64,000 nucleotides of DNA from Flavobacteriales bacterium (GTDB lineage: Bacteria > Bacteroidota > Bacteroidia > UBA10329). The DNA lies in NCBI GenBank assembly GCA_021739695.1, contig JAIPBM010000003.1:62001-126000 (forward strand), given 5' to 3'. This document shows positions 16,927 through 26,117 of this stretch, in pieces. Under the pieces are notes generated by a model. The model worked only from the letters and a program-made list of their open reading frames with translations, did no database searches and was not told where the DNA came from. How positions within the stretch are numbered: the first letter of the stretch is position 1; every line of letters starts with the position of its first letter. The position numbers and the translations under genes are program-made.

Positions 16927-17184
16927 TTACGCTCCATCGGGAGGGTCTCTTACCTGTTCAGTCCGAGCCCTGATCGTTTCCTGTAGGCATGCAGAAGCTT
17001 GGCTTTCCGACAAGCCATTGGAGACAAGGGTTTGGAAGAAGCGTATAGCGTGCTGAGCGTCCTTGATGGGGACATGGAGATTCTCAGTCGAAGTGCTTGA
17101 CAACTTTGACTGGTCTATGTTAGACTTGTTGTAGGTCGGGGTTTCCCGATGACCGAGAAGGTCTCGATTAGTTCTTTTTGTCAT
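16927..17184 (-). CDS. Small soluble protein, first gene of the mobilization operon
   Basis: This encodes 85 residues, Ser/Thr/Asn-rich in the first half, with a helical C-terminal half (DAQHAIRFFQTLVSNGLSES). It has no signal peptide or membrane segment. It is 53 bases upstream of the 366-residue gene on the same strand. It may regulate or assist the operon. The start ATG is preceded by AAAAAGTTCCGACAA, with no strong ribosome site, as is usual in Bacteroidota. Confidence 0.5.
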   Translation of the reverse strand: MTKRTNRDLLGHRETPTYNKSNIDQSKLSSTSTENLHVPIKDAQHAIRFFQTLVSNGLSESQASACLQETIRARTEQVRDPPDGA

Positions 17185-17214
17185 TTGTCGGAACTTTTTC
17201 AGGCTTTCAAAGTC

Positions 17215-17246
17215 GGTCGCATCTCGTAAATGCGGCCCTTTTTATT
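17215..17246 (+). terminator. Plus-strand terminator-like hairpin without an obvious gene before it
   Basis: GGTCGCAT and ATGCGGCC form an 8-bp stem with one G-U pair, loop CTCGTAA, followed by CTTTTTATT. On the plus strand nothing upstream needs termination, because the neighbouring operon runs the other way. It could be an RNA element in the leader of the minus operon, or a terminator of an antisense transcript. Confidence 0.5.
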
Positions 17247-17264
17247 GCCTGGGTTCGGGACAAA

Positions 17265-17284
17265 GGTTATTTCAGGTTATTCCA
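17265..17284. repeat. Tandem 10-bp repeats (possible operator)
   Basis: GGTTATTTCA is followed directly by GGTTATTCCA, differing at one base. The 10-bp period equals about one helical turn. They lie about 80 bases upstream of the first gene of the minus operon, where a repressor or activator could bind. Confidence 0.45.
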
Positions 17285-17358
17285 GAGAGGCACTAATCAG
17301 CTGGGGGGTGTAACTTTTAGTCAGTATCGTTTAATTTTATAGCATCGGCCACCTTTAC

Positions 17359-19110
17359 ATGGAAATTTCCAGAGCGACATTACTTGATTTACTTACCTCA
17401 AAACAATGGAAGGCCAGAGAAGCACTGGACAGGTTTACGTACAATTTTTATTTAAGAGACATTCTGAAACCTCGGCTGGAAGATTCAAAGCCACAACGGA
17501 TTAATGTGGGGAAGCTTTGTGTATCAAGGGCGGAGCTAGGAAAACTTGTGGAACATATTGAAGTGTCTGATTGGGGAGAAACCATGTTTCATTGGGTGAA
17601 GAATGTCACCATCCCCAACCTGACGACCTTAAAGTTTATTCATAAGTGGTTTAGCAACGGGATTGAACTTCTCACCTATAATCAGTTCTCCAAACAAACA
17701 GATCTTTGCTGTAAATACTTTGATGACAATCTAGAGGAGTACGTTCAGCGCATACAGTCGGACAGAGTGTGTCCGTTTACATTCAATGATGTTTTTTCAT
17801 ACGGAATTTCACTCAATTCAAAGGTTCTTGGTAGTAGCAATAAAGCTGGTGATGATGACGGGAGGCTTAAGATCATTACAATTCTCGTTGGGTTGTTAAT
17901 TGAAAATGGCAGAGCAAGTGCGGGGGAATTGAGCCTGTATTCCGCAGAATTTAAGTTAACTCGGTTACTAAGAAGTAAGCGACTTGATAAAGAGAGTAAC
18001 CTAGAATTAAAGAGTGAGATTTCGCGATTAAAATCGTTTCGAGTAAGCTCTGCCTCTCAATTCACGACAAGGGAATTCGTAGTGAAGTGGAAGGTGCTCC
18101 TGACGCTAAGCACTGCCATCTTCGTGGCACTTATGGCGTATACGTATCGTTCCAACTTCGGATTTGCCGGCTCCGATGTCAGTCTACCAGGTAGTTCCAT
18201 GTCCACTGTCGCGCTTCCACGACCATTTTCGGATACGTCAGCTCTACTCGATTCTAATTTTTGGGATTCTTATGAAGGCATTCTTCACACCAAAGAATAC
18301 TTTCTTCGCGAGGATTTTTGCGACTGGATGGAGGGTCTTGAGAGCTTGAATACTCTTGAAGACAAGCTTTACTATATGGACAGTATTGTTAAGGTAAAAC
18401 CGTTCTCACCCCGTGCTTTTGGAGAAAGAGCGAACATAAAATTTGAGATGAACTCATTTGATGAAGCTTTGAAAGACATTCAAATTGGAATTTCACTCAA
18501 GCCATATATCATTTGGGAATACTATATTAAAAAATCGTTCTTTCTCGGAACAAAAGGTCAGAAATGGGAGTCTCTCGTTTGTCTTGATTCCACCATGATG
18601 TTCCTACCCAAAGAAACTACGGACTCAATCAGAGCGGAATGTTACCTACTCCGAGCCTTAGCACGTGATAACCTGTCATTTTTAGATTCAGCTATTGCAG
18701 ACTACTATCGATCTCTCCAACTCTACCCAGACAAACCAATCGCCTATTATAAATTGGGTCGGGTAAATTTGGAAAACTCTGAATTCGAAAGTTCAATTGG
18801 CAACTTTCAAACACTTTTAAAGGCACACCACGAAGGAAGACCATTGGATGATGTCAAATTAGAAGACATATATTCGTACGTAGGGCTGGCATTTTATCAA
18901 ATAGCCAGATATTCTACGGAAACGACAAAAAACAGGGACGCACACATTAATTACTCAATAATGTACTGTGATAGTGCGCTAAAGCTGAATCCTCAGAATA
19001 TAATGGCCTCTAACACGAAAAAAAATGCAAAAGACTTGTACAAAGGATTAGTTCCTTTTATGGATCCCTTGAAATTGAGAAAATCGCGCGATACGCTCGG
19101 GGTAAACTAG
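17359..19110 (+). CDS. Membrane-anchored TPR protein of unknown function
   Basis: This encodes 583 residues. The first about 240 residues form an unrecognised, probably cytoplasmic domain. A membrane segment lies at about 243-262. Tetratricopeptide-type helical repeats follow from about 340 to 560, e.g. FDEALKDIQIGISLKP and DSAIADYYRSLQLYP. There is no signal peptide, so the TPR part probably faces the periplasm. It is transcribed away from the mobilization operon and may be a signalling protein or sensor. The family is not identified. Confidence 0.65.
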   Translation: MEISRATLLDLLTSKQWKAREALDRFTYNFYLRDILKPRLEDSKPQRINVGKLCVSRAELGKLVEHIEVSDWGETMFHWVKNVTIPNLTTLKFIHKWFSNGIELLTYNQFSKQTDLCCKYFDDNLEEYVQRIQSDRVCPFTFNDVFSYGISLNSKVLGSSNKAGDDDGRLKIITILVGLLIENGRASAGELSLYSAEFKLTRLLRSKRLDKESNLELKSEISRLKSFRVSSASQFTTREFVVKWKVLLTLSTAIFVALMAYTYRSNFGFAGSDVSLPGSSMSTVALPRPFSDTSALLDSNFWDSYEGILHTKEYFLREDFCDWMEGLESLNTLEDKLYYMDSIVKVKPFSPRAFGERANIKFEMNSFDEALKDIQIGISLKPYIIWEYYIKKSFFLGTKGQKWESLVCLDSTMMFLPKETTDSIRAECYLLRALARDNLSFLDSAIADYYRSLQLYPDKPIAYYKLGRVNLENSEFESSIGNFQTLLKAHHEGRPLDDVKLEDIYSYVGLAFYQIARYSTETTKNRDAHINYSIMYCDSALKLNPQNIMASNTKKNAKDLYKGLVPFMDPLKLRKSRDTLGVN

Positions 19111-19165
19111 AGTTGGGGTGAACTCAAAATTGACTACTAAGCTCACCCCTAAGATTACACGATTA

Positions 19166-21754
19166 TTATCGAATCAGAATCAGTCTCTCATATTGGACCT
19201 GAGCCCCTTCATAGTACACTTGCACGATATACATTCCTTTTCCAACGCTAAATAGGTTTACCGTTTCAACACTTGCTCCAAAACCACCTGAAGTAACCAA
19301 TCGGCCAAGCTGATCAGTAACCTCATATCGAATAGGGTGGGAATTGCCCGAAGTTTGAATAGTGAACATTCCTGTTGAAGGATTAGGATAAATGGATAAT
19401 CGGTTATCCATCTCATTCGCCTGAACTGATGTTACATCAACAAGTTGGGTTTCGGAGCTACAAATAGTATCTGTATCACAAACGATACATCCTGTAGCTG
19501 TTACGACATATCCTGTCTCAAATGAGGCAAACGTGTGGGAAGGGGAAAAGCCTGTTTCAACTGGTGATGAATCACCAAAATCCCATTCTACATAATCAAA
19601 TTGTCCTGCGTTTGAGAGTTCAAATTCGACATACAATGAGTTTGATATATAGCTATGAAGAGGCCACTCAATGATTGGTGTTGGTGCTTGATTTGATATG
19701 ACAGAGACTAACACATTATCGATATTGGTACACCCCGTATTAATGTCTGTAACTTCTACGCTGTATTGTGTATCGGTGCTAGGTGAGGCATTCGTTGAAC
19801 AATTAATTGGGTTTGCAAGACCTGTGGTGGGCGTCCATGTGCAACTAGATGCTGTTGTGACGCTCGTAAGGGTAGCGCTGTCGCCAAAACATATAGATAC
19901 ATCTGAACCCGCATTAACCGAAGGCAATGGAATCGTGGTAACGGAGGTCGGCATACTAGAGGTTTGGCAACCGTACTGATCAGAAATGGTGACCGAATAA
20001 TTGCCAGATGTTGAAACCGTGAGATTTTGAGCTACTCCATTTCCAGGACTCCATGAATAGCTGTATCCTGACGGGGCAGAAAGAACGACTGAGCCACCAT
20101 TACAGAACTGTACAGGTCCATTTGCTGAAACTGTCGGAGTTGGAGGTAACGCGTGCACGACAATCGGTCGCGTGGCTTCTGCTGAGCAACCTGTTGCATT
20201 AATGTATTCATAGGTAATGATGTGTGTGCCAACACCTGCGGTTTGTGGGTTAAACGAACCGTTTGTCACACCTGTTCCTGAGTATGTTCCACCAGTTGGA
20301 GAACCTCCTGAAAGTTGAATTGGATTGGCATTGATACAGATTCCATTGTATGGGTTTAGGGCGACTACAGGCGGTGTGCAGTACATGAGAAGAATTCCAT
20401 CATCATTCGTTGCGTTTGAATTGCTCATTCCTCCTACTCGAAATGTTCCGCTATTATCTACATGGATAAACTTCGCAATGTCTGAGTTTCCATCCGGTCC
20501 ATTATATGGAAGATACCACTCGACATTTCCGTTGGTGTTGTCCAAGCTAAAAGTCCCAATATCATTAGTTCCTTGAGCCGTACTAGTTACGGTTCCGTAT
20601 ACAGAAGAGTACGTTTGATTATCTGGAAATAACGCTTCAATTACATCCGTTCCTGTTCCAACAATTGAACGGAACCAGCTATATGAGTAGTCTGAATTAA
20701 AGCAGAGTATAAATCCATCAAGATCAATTCCATTGGTTGGGTCAGCATCATAGCTTCCTGAAACGTAAATCTTGCCAAGGCCATCGACAACAATATCAGT
20801 CACGTGGTGCTCATCAACTCCAGCATCCCAGTACCAATAGAATTCATAGGTAATAGTGCCATTTATACCTGCATTTCCAACCTTGTACACCTGAATGCTA
20901 TGTGAAATGTTCTGATTGTCTATGATACCTTCAGCGGCAATGAATACCTCCTCAGAAGAGGTCATGTAGGTAGCGCGTGGTCGTATAATGTCCGAGACGG
21001 AATTAGTTGAATAGCCGAAAGTAGGGTTGCCGCCACTCGAGCTGCGAGCCTCAAGTTCTAATTGGATGCTATATGGACCGCTGGGTTGTGCCGAGTGAGA
21101 CGAATCTTCGCTTACGAATACCATATTTCCATTATTGAAAAATTCAACAAATCTCGATGTCTTATCATAACCCCCTTGGTTGATTTCAGCGTTTATTAAC
21201 TGTCCGTTCTGATTCAGTATGATGAAAATAGCGTCTCTATCATTAAAGCCCCCATCCGTTTCACCAGCTAGGGCAATACGCGTTCCGTTATTAGAAACAG
21301 ATACGGAATTGGCTTTGTCAACACCACTTACGATACCGTCATACACGTAATCCCACAAAAGACTTCCGTTGGTTGGGTTGAGTTTAAATATCACGGCATC
21401 CTGACTTGTTCCAGTGTTGGTGACTGTTCCAATGCAATACACGTTTGACTGACTATCAATCTCGATGTCAGTCCCGACATCGGTTTGATTTGCAGTTCCA
21501 TTGTAGCGGTATGTCCAAACGATGCTTCCTTGATTGTTAACCTTAGATACGATGATGTCATAACCTGTTCCTTGACCAATTGATTTTCCAATCAAATAGC
21601 TATTTCCAGCCCCATCAACTTCCATATCAATCCATTCATCCTTATTGTTGATTAATTGGTTGTTGTATTTGACTTCCCAATTAAAGACTGGTTGAGCAGA
21701 AACAAGACTTACAAATAGGGATAATGCTACGATTAGTGAGAATCTATGTGTCAT
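19166..21754 (-). CDS. Large T9SS-secreted beta-rich protein
   Basis: I chose the ATG at 21754 because it starts the signal peptide (MTHRFSLIVALSLFVSLVSAQ); the longer frame uses a TTG. About 862 residues. The first half holds repeats built around GGxYDK- and DGLGKIYVSGSY-like segments typical of SBBP/beta-propeller surface proteins. The middle has PKD-like domains with GSVVLSAPSGYSYSWSPG character. The C-terminal about 75 residues (YPNPSTGMF, ending YERLILIR) are a type IX secretion type A sorting domain. The protein is therefore exported through the Por system and attached or released at the surface. It lies inside the accessory region and could be an adhesin. Confidence 0.85.
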   Translation of the reverse strand: MTHRFSLIVALSLFVSLVSAQPVFNWEVKYNNQLINNKDEWIDMEVDGAGNSYLIGKSIGQGTGYDIIVSKVNNQGSIVWTYRYNGTANQTDVGTDIEIDSQSNVYCIGTVTNTGTSQDAVIFKLNPTNGSLLWDYVYDGIVSGVDKANSVSVSNNGTRIALAGETDGGFNDRDAIFIILNQNGQLINAEINQGGYDKTSRFVEFFNNGNMVFVSEDSSHSAQPSGPYSIQLELEARSSSGGNPTFGYSTNSVSDIIRPRATYMTSSEEVFIAAEGIIDNQNISHSIQVYKVGNAGINGTITYEFYWYWDAGVDEHHVTDIVVDGLGKIYVSGSYDADPTNGIDLDGFILCFNSDYSYSWFRSIVGTGTDVIEALFPDNQTYSSVYGTVTSTAQGTNDIGTFSLDNTNGNVEWYLPYNGPDGNSDIAKFIHVDNSGTFRVGGMSNSNATNDDGILLMYCTPPVVALNPYNGICINANPIQLSGGSPTGGTYSGTGVTNGSFNPQTAGVGTHIITYEYINATGCSAEATRPIVVHALPPTPTVSANGPVQFCNGGSVVLSAPSGYSYSWSPGNGVAQNLTVSTSGNYSVTISDQYGCQTSSMPTSVTTIPLPSVNAGSDVSICFGDSATLTSVTTASSCTWTPTTGLANPINCSTNASPSTDTQYSVEVTDINTGCTNIDNVLVSVISNQAPTPIIEWPLHSYISNSLYVEFELSNAGQFDYVEWDFGDSSPVETGFSPSHTFASFETGYVVTATGCIVCDTDTICSSETQLVDVTSVQANEMDNRLSIYPNPSTGMFTIQTSGNSHPIRYEVTDQLGRLVTSGGFGASVETVNLFSVGKGMYIVQVYYEGAQVQYERLILIR

Positions 21755-21838
21755 GGCGTATATTTTCAAATCGAAACTACAAAAAGTAGGCCGAAATATC
21801 AGCCTAATTTATCAGAAGGTGCTTCTCACCTTTCGATA

Positions 21839-22063
21839 ATGACTAAGATTCGAGACGAACAACTCCTACAGGCTTTCGGTGAGCGTGTTAGAAGCTTGCG
21901 TATTGAACGGAATCTTTCTCAATACGAATTAGCGGACACAGCAAACATTAGTCGGAGTCAAGTGAAGGGAATTGAAAAAGGGGATATTAATCCATCCTTA
22001 TGTACCATGGCCGTCTTAGCAGACGCATTCAATATCACTACAAGTGAATTGACAGACTTTTAG
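21839..22063 (+). CDS. Xre-family helix-turn-helix regulator
   Basis: I chose the ATG at 21839 because the DNA-binding domain starts there; the longer frame adds 31 unrelated residues. The product is 74 residues, with a canonical HTH_3 domain from VRSLRIERNLSQYELADTA to SRSQVKGIEKGDINPS. It lacks a ligand or dimerization domain. It is the gene closest to the tRNA, divergent from the large secreted protein, and could control the element or its neighbour. Confidence 0.85.
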   Translation: MTKIRDEQLLQAFGERVRSLRIERNLSQYELADTANISRSQVKGIEKGDINPSLCTMAVLADAFNITTSELTDF

Positions 22064-22154
22064 CTTACTCGCAGAAGATGTCATTCACATCGAGTGAAGG
22101 GGTATCACAGATTTTCTAATCGACAGTGAAAAGAAGGATTCTCTAAACTGCCTC

Positions 22155-22176
22155 ATGTTTTACCTATGTTTTACCA
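22155..22176. repeat. Tandem 11-bp repeats beside the tRNA (possible integrase arm sites)
   Basis: ATGTTTTACCT is followed at once by ATGTTTTACCA, matching at 10 of 11 bases. They lie about 50 bases from the tRNA 3' end on the element side, where tyrosine recombinases often bind arm-type repeats. No integrase gene is visible in the window. Confidence 0.4.
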
Positions 22177-22180
22177 AGCA

Positions 22181-22218
22181 AAAAAATAAGGCTTCCAGAT
22201 TTCTCTGAAAGCCTTATT
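22181..22218 (-). terminator. Terminator of the tRNA transcript
   Basis: Read on the minus strand, AATAAGGCTT and AAGCCTTATT form a 10-bp stem and a T run follows. It begins 10 bases after the 3' end of tRNA-fMet. Confidence 0.8.
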
Positions 22219-22227
22219 CTCACTGTG

Positions 22228-22300
<73 letters not shown>

Positions 22301-22408
22301 ATATATCTTCTGGCGCTGAAGTTGCTTTAGCGCAGCCTGTTTTTCTAAGGGGCGGCAAATATATAATTTGTTTCTTTGCTGACCAAATTTTTCACACTCC
22401 ATTTCCAA

Positions 22409-23281
22409 ATGTCGCACAAGGCCGGATTCGTAAGCATCATCGGTAAGCCCAATGTTGGGAAATCTACACTGATGAACGCACTCATTGGTGAAAGGCTTTC
22501 TATCACCAATCCGAAAGCTCAAACCACGCGCCATCGAATTTTGGGCATTTGGAACAACGAGGAGAATCAGATCGTTTTTTCAGACACTCCTGGAATTTTG
22601 GATCCAGCATACAAATTGCAGGAAAACATGATGGCTATCGTGCATTCTGCTATCAAAGACGCAGACGTTCTGCTTTATTTGGTGGAACCTGCAGAACCTT
22701 TTAACGAAACCTTGATTGAACAGTTGCAGACCGTGAAGTGTCCTGTCATTGTCGTTTTAAATAAGGTTGACCTTAGCTATCAGGAAAAAGTTGAAGGCAG
22801 GATAAACGAATGGAAGGAGAAATTGCCCAACGCAGAAATCCTTCCTGTGTCAGCATTGCATCAATTCAACACGGCATCGTTGATTGAAATGATGACACAG
22901 CATTTGCCTGAACATGCGCCCTATTACGATAAGGACGAATTGACAGATAGACCAGTTCGATTCTTTGTGTCTGAGATCATTCGAGAGAAAATACTCAAGC
23001 ATTACAAAAAGGAAATCCCCTACTCTGTTGAAGTTGTTGTAGAAAACTATACCGAAGAGGAAAAAATGGATCGGATTCAAGCCACGGTTTTCGTGGAACG
23101 GGAATCTCAGAAAATGATCCTTATTGGTCAAGGCGGAAAGGCCATAAAGCGAATGGGTACTGATGCAAGGCGAGACATTGAAAATTTCGTTGGAAAGAAA
23201 GTGTATTTGGATCTGACGATCAAAGTGAGAAAGGATTGGAGAAGTAACGACCGAGACTTGAAAGAATTCGGTTATTCATAG
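22409..23281 (+). CDS. era: GTPase Era, ribosome assembly factor
   Basis: I chose the ATG at 22409 (MSHKAGF), giving 290 residues, the normal Era size; the longer frame begins 11 residues earlier without support. The GTPase domain has a Walker A (GKPNVGKS, residues 12-19), a DTPG switch II and an NKVD guanine motif. The C-terminal KH domain, which binds the 3' end of 16S rRNA, carries the GGKAIKRMG loop. Era assists 30S maturation. The der gene follows after nine bases, so both are likely one operon, and the tRNA lies upstream on the other strand. Confidence 0.97.
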   Translation: MSHKAGFVSIIGKPNVGKSTLMNALIGERLSITNPKAQTTRHRILGIWNNEENQIVFSDTPGILDPAYKLQENMMAIVHSAIKDADVLLYLVEPAEPFNETLIEQLQTVKCPVIVVLNKVDLSYQEKVEGRINEWKEKLPNAEILPVSALHQFNTASLIEMMTQHLPEHAPYYDKDELTDRPVRFFVSEIIREKILKHYKKEIPYSVEVVVENYTEEEKMDRIQATVFVERESQKMILIGQGGKAIKRMGTDARRDIENFVGKKVYLDLTIKVRKDWRSNDRDLKEFGYS

Positions 23282-23290
23282 AAATAGAAA

Positions 23291-24595
23291 ATGAGCAATA
23301 TTGTAGCAATTGTAGGAAGGCCAAATGTTGGCAAATCGACCCTATTCAATAGGATGATCGGTGAGCGTCAGGCCATTGTGGATGAGCAAAGTGGCGTGAC
23401 ACGCGACAGAACTTATGGCAAATCGATCTGGAATGGAATTGAGTTCAACTTGATTGATTCTGGAGGATATGTGATGGGTTCGGAAGATGTATTTGAAGGC
23501 GAAATAAGGAAACAGGTTGATATCGCCATTTCTGAAGCAACAGTGCTTCTTTTTGTGGTTGATGTTTCATCTGGAATCATGGGACCAGATGAGGTGGTTG
23601 CAGAGGTTTTACGCAAGTCTCAAAAGCCAATTATCCTAGTGGTGAACAAGGTGGATAACAGCGACCGTATTGGAGACGCATCAGAGTTCTACTCCCTTGG
23701 CTTGGGCGAATATTTCTGCATTTCGAGTATTAACGGAAGCGGAACTGGAGAATTGCTCGATGAAGTTGTAACCTATTTGACGCCCGAAAAGGAAGAAACC
23801 AAATCGGATCTACCGAAATTTGCGATTGTTGGCCGTCCCAATGTAGGAAAATCGAGTCTGACAAACGCTTTGCTGGGTGAGAATAGAAACATTGTAACTG
23901 ACGTTGCTGGAACTACTCGCGATACGGTTGATAGCTATTACAACGGCTATGGATTTGAATTCACATTGGTTGATACTGCCGGTATTCGAAAGAAAAAATC
24001 GGTGCACGAAGACGTTGAATTCTATTCAGTTCTTCGATCTATCCGTGCAATAGAAAGCTGTGATGTCTGTATTCTGATGGTAGACGCAACAGTGGGCTTT
24101 GAGCATCAGGATATGAGCATTCTTGGTCTGGCCCAGAAAAACCATAAAGGAATTGTCATCCTCGTAAACAAATGGGATCTGATGGAAAAGGACACCATGA
24201 GCACAAAGGAGTACACAGAACACATTCTGAATAAGATTGCTCCTTTTAATGATGTTCCGATTTTATTCGTGAGTGCGCATACTAAGCAACGTATTCATAA
24301 AGCATTGGAGACAGCTGTTCAGGTTTACAAGAATCGATTGACACGAATTCCGACCAAGAAACTGAACGATCTGATGCTGCCGATCATTGATTCGAATCCT
24401 CCGCCAACGATGAAGCATCATTACGTCAAGATCAAATACGTGACACAACTTCCAACGTATTTTCCTTCGTTTGCATTCTTCTGCAATCATCCGAAATACG
24501 TTCGCGAAGACTACAGACGTTTCCTTGAAAATAAACTGAGAGACAATTTCAATTTCACTGGCGTTCCAATTGAAATCTACATGCGGCAGAAATAG
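23291..24595 (+). CDS. der: GTPase Der (EngA), 50S ribosome assembly
   Basis: This encodes 434 residues with two tandem GTPase domains, each with its own Walker A (GRPNVGKST near residue 8 and GRPNVGKSS near residue 181) and NKxD motif, followed by a KH-like C-terminal domain. That arrangement defines Der, which acts in 50S subunit maturation. It follows era by nine bases and ends with a terminator shared with metK. Confidence 0.97.
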   Translation: MSNIVAIVGRPNVGKSTLFNRMIGERQAIVDEQSGVTRDRTYGKSIWNGIEFNLIDSGGYVMGSEDVFEGEIRKQVDIAISEATVLLFVVDVSSGIMGPDEVVAEVLRKSQKPIILVVNKVDNSDRIGDASEFYSLGLGEYFCISSINGSGTGELLDEVVTYLTPEKEETKSDLPKFAIVGRPNVGKSSLTNALLGENRNIVTDVAGTTRDTVDSYYNGYGFEFTLVDTAGIRKKKSVHEDVEFYSVLRSIRAIESCDVCILMVDATVGFEHQDMSILGLAQKNHKGIVILVNKWDLMEKDTMSTKEYTEHILNKIAPFNDVPILFVSAHTKQRIHKALETAVQVYKNRLTRIPTKKLNDLMLPIIDSNPPPTMKHHYVKIKYVTQLPTYFPSFAFFCNHPKYVREDYRRFLENKLRDNFNFTGVPIEIYMRQK

Positions 24596-24618
24596 CCATT
24601 GTAACGAAACTTTTTAGC

Positions 24619-24651
24619 ACAAAAAAAACGGGGCGAAATGCCCCGTTTTTC
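24619..24651. terminator. Bidirectional terminator between der and metK
   Basis: An 8-bp GC-rich stem (AACGGGGC / GCCCCGTT), loop GAAAT, has an A run before and a T run after it. It serves both converging genes. Confidence 0.92.
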
Positions 24652-24669
24652 GTATTCAATCAATTGGCA

Positions 24670-26016
24670 TTACATGTTATAGACGTCTGGAATTGAAATC
24701 ACCTCATCCAGTTCAAATTCTTTGATCAATTCGTCCACTCGGTCAAGTCGTTCCCAACCAAAGGTTTCCACCTTTTTGTAAAGCTTATCAGCTCTTCTTG
24801 TAACGCCTTCACCTTCGTAATAGACTTCAACTTCTTTTTGCTCTGGCTGACGACCAAAGTGTCCGTAAGCTGCGGTTTCAGAGAATATTGGGTTCTTAAG
24901 ACCAAATCGTTTAACAATAGCTGCTGGCTTCATATCAAACATTCTAGCTACAATCGCTGAAATTTCACCATCAGTCATTTTCTTTCCATCTCTCCACAGT
25001 TTAGCAGTCTTATACGTGTTGACATAAAGACTAACCGGATCAGCAACTCCAATGGCATAAGCAACTTGAACCAAGGCTTGGTCGCAAACACCTGCTACAA
25101 CAAGATTCTTGGCCACGTGACGGGCAGCGTAAGCCGCACTTCTGTCGACTTTTGTTGAATCCTTTCCAGAAAACGCGCCACCACCGTGTGCGCCACGTCC
25201 TCCATAAGTATCTACAATGATTTTTCTTCCAGTAAGACCAACATCACCGTGTGGTCCGCCAATTACAAATTTGCCGGTCGGATTAACGTGAAGAATGATG
25301 CTTTCTTTCCATCCGCGACCAAACAAGCGTCTTTCTGTTGTTGGAAGTTTCTTTATTATTCGTTTAAGAACGATTTCTCGAACATCATTTTTAATGACTT
25401 CGAGCATTTTTTCCTCTTCATCAAAGTCATCGTGCTGAGTGGACACAACAATAGTGTGGATAGACTCAGGCCTTCCTCTATCGTTGTATTCAATTGTAAC
25501 TTGCGATTTAGCATCTGGACCTAGATACTTCATCAACCGTCCTTCCTTACGGATCTCTGCCATTTCCTGCAAGATCATATGCGACAATTTCAAGGTGATC
25601 GGAATGGCATTTTCGGTTTCGCTAGTTGCATAACCGAACATCATTCCCTGATCACCAGCGCCTTGCTCTTTGTGCAATCCTTGACCTTCAACTACTCCCT
25701 GACGAATATCGCTCGATTGTTCATGAAGAGCAGAAATGACACCACAGCTTTCAGAATCGAACTTATATGAAGCTTTCGTGTAACCGATCTTTTTAACTGT
25801 TCTACGAACCACTTCATCCACTTTCACTTTTCCTTCACCTAACGAAGATATCTCTCCTCCCACTACGACAAGACCTGTTGTACAGAAGGTTTCGCATGCA
25901 ACTTTTGAATTCGGATCGTGCTTGAGGAATTCATCCAACATGGCATCCGAAATTTGATCTGCCACTTTATCTGGATGGCCCTCCGAAACTGATTCTGATG
26001 TAAATAAATATGACAT
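24670..26016 (-). CDS. metK: S-adenosylmethionine synthase
   Basis: This encodes 448 residues, slightly longer than the 380-430 usual for the family. The N-terminal GHPDKVADQISDA motif and the GGRGAHGGGAFSGKD segment are the ATP- and methionine-binding signatures. It makes S-adenosylmethionine from methionine and ATP, feeding methyl transfer reactions. It is monocistronic, with its own terminator shared with der. A TACCTTGT box preceded 19 bases earlier by TTG lies just upstream on the minus strand and may be its promoter. Confidence 0.97.
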   Translation of the reverse strand: MSYLFTSESVSEGHPDKVADQISDAMLDEFLKHDPNSKVACETFCTTGLVVVGGEISSLGEGKVKVDEVVRRTVKKIGYTKASYKFDSESCGVISALHEQSSDIRQGVVEGQGLHKEQGAGDQGMMFGYATSETENAIPITLKLSHMILQEMAEIRKEGRLMKYLGPDAKSQVTIEYNDRGRPESIHTIVVSTQHDDFDEEEKMLEVIKNDVREIVLKRIIKKLPTTERRLFGRGWKESIILHVNPTGKFVIGGPHGDVGLTGRKIIVDTYGGRGAHGGGAFSGKDSTKVDRSAAYAARHVAKNLVVAGVCDQALVQVAYAIGVADPVSLYVNTYKTAKLWRDGKKMTDGEISAIVARMFDMKPAAIVKRFGLKNPIFSETAAYGHFGRQPEQKEVEVYYEGEGVTRRADKLYKKVETFGWERLDRVDELIKEFELDEVISIPDVYNM

Positions 26017-26117
26017 AATGAATTAGGTTTTAACTTAACAAGGTATGAATGTGAAACATTGGCGCAATTTATGACTTTTCCAGAATGCAGAACAAGCATT
26101 AGCGACTTCAACCAAAA

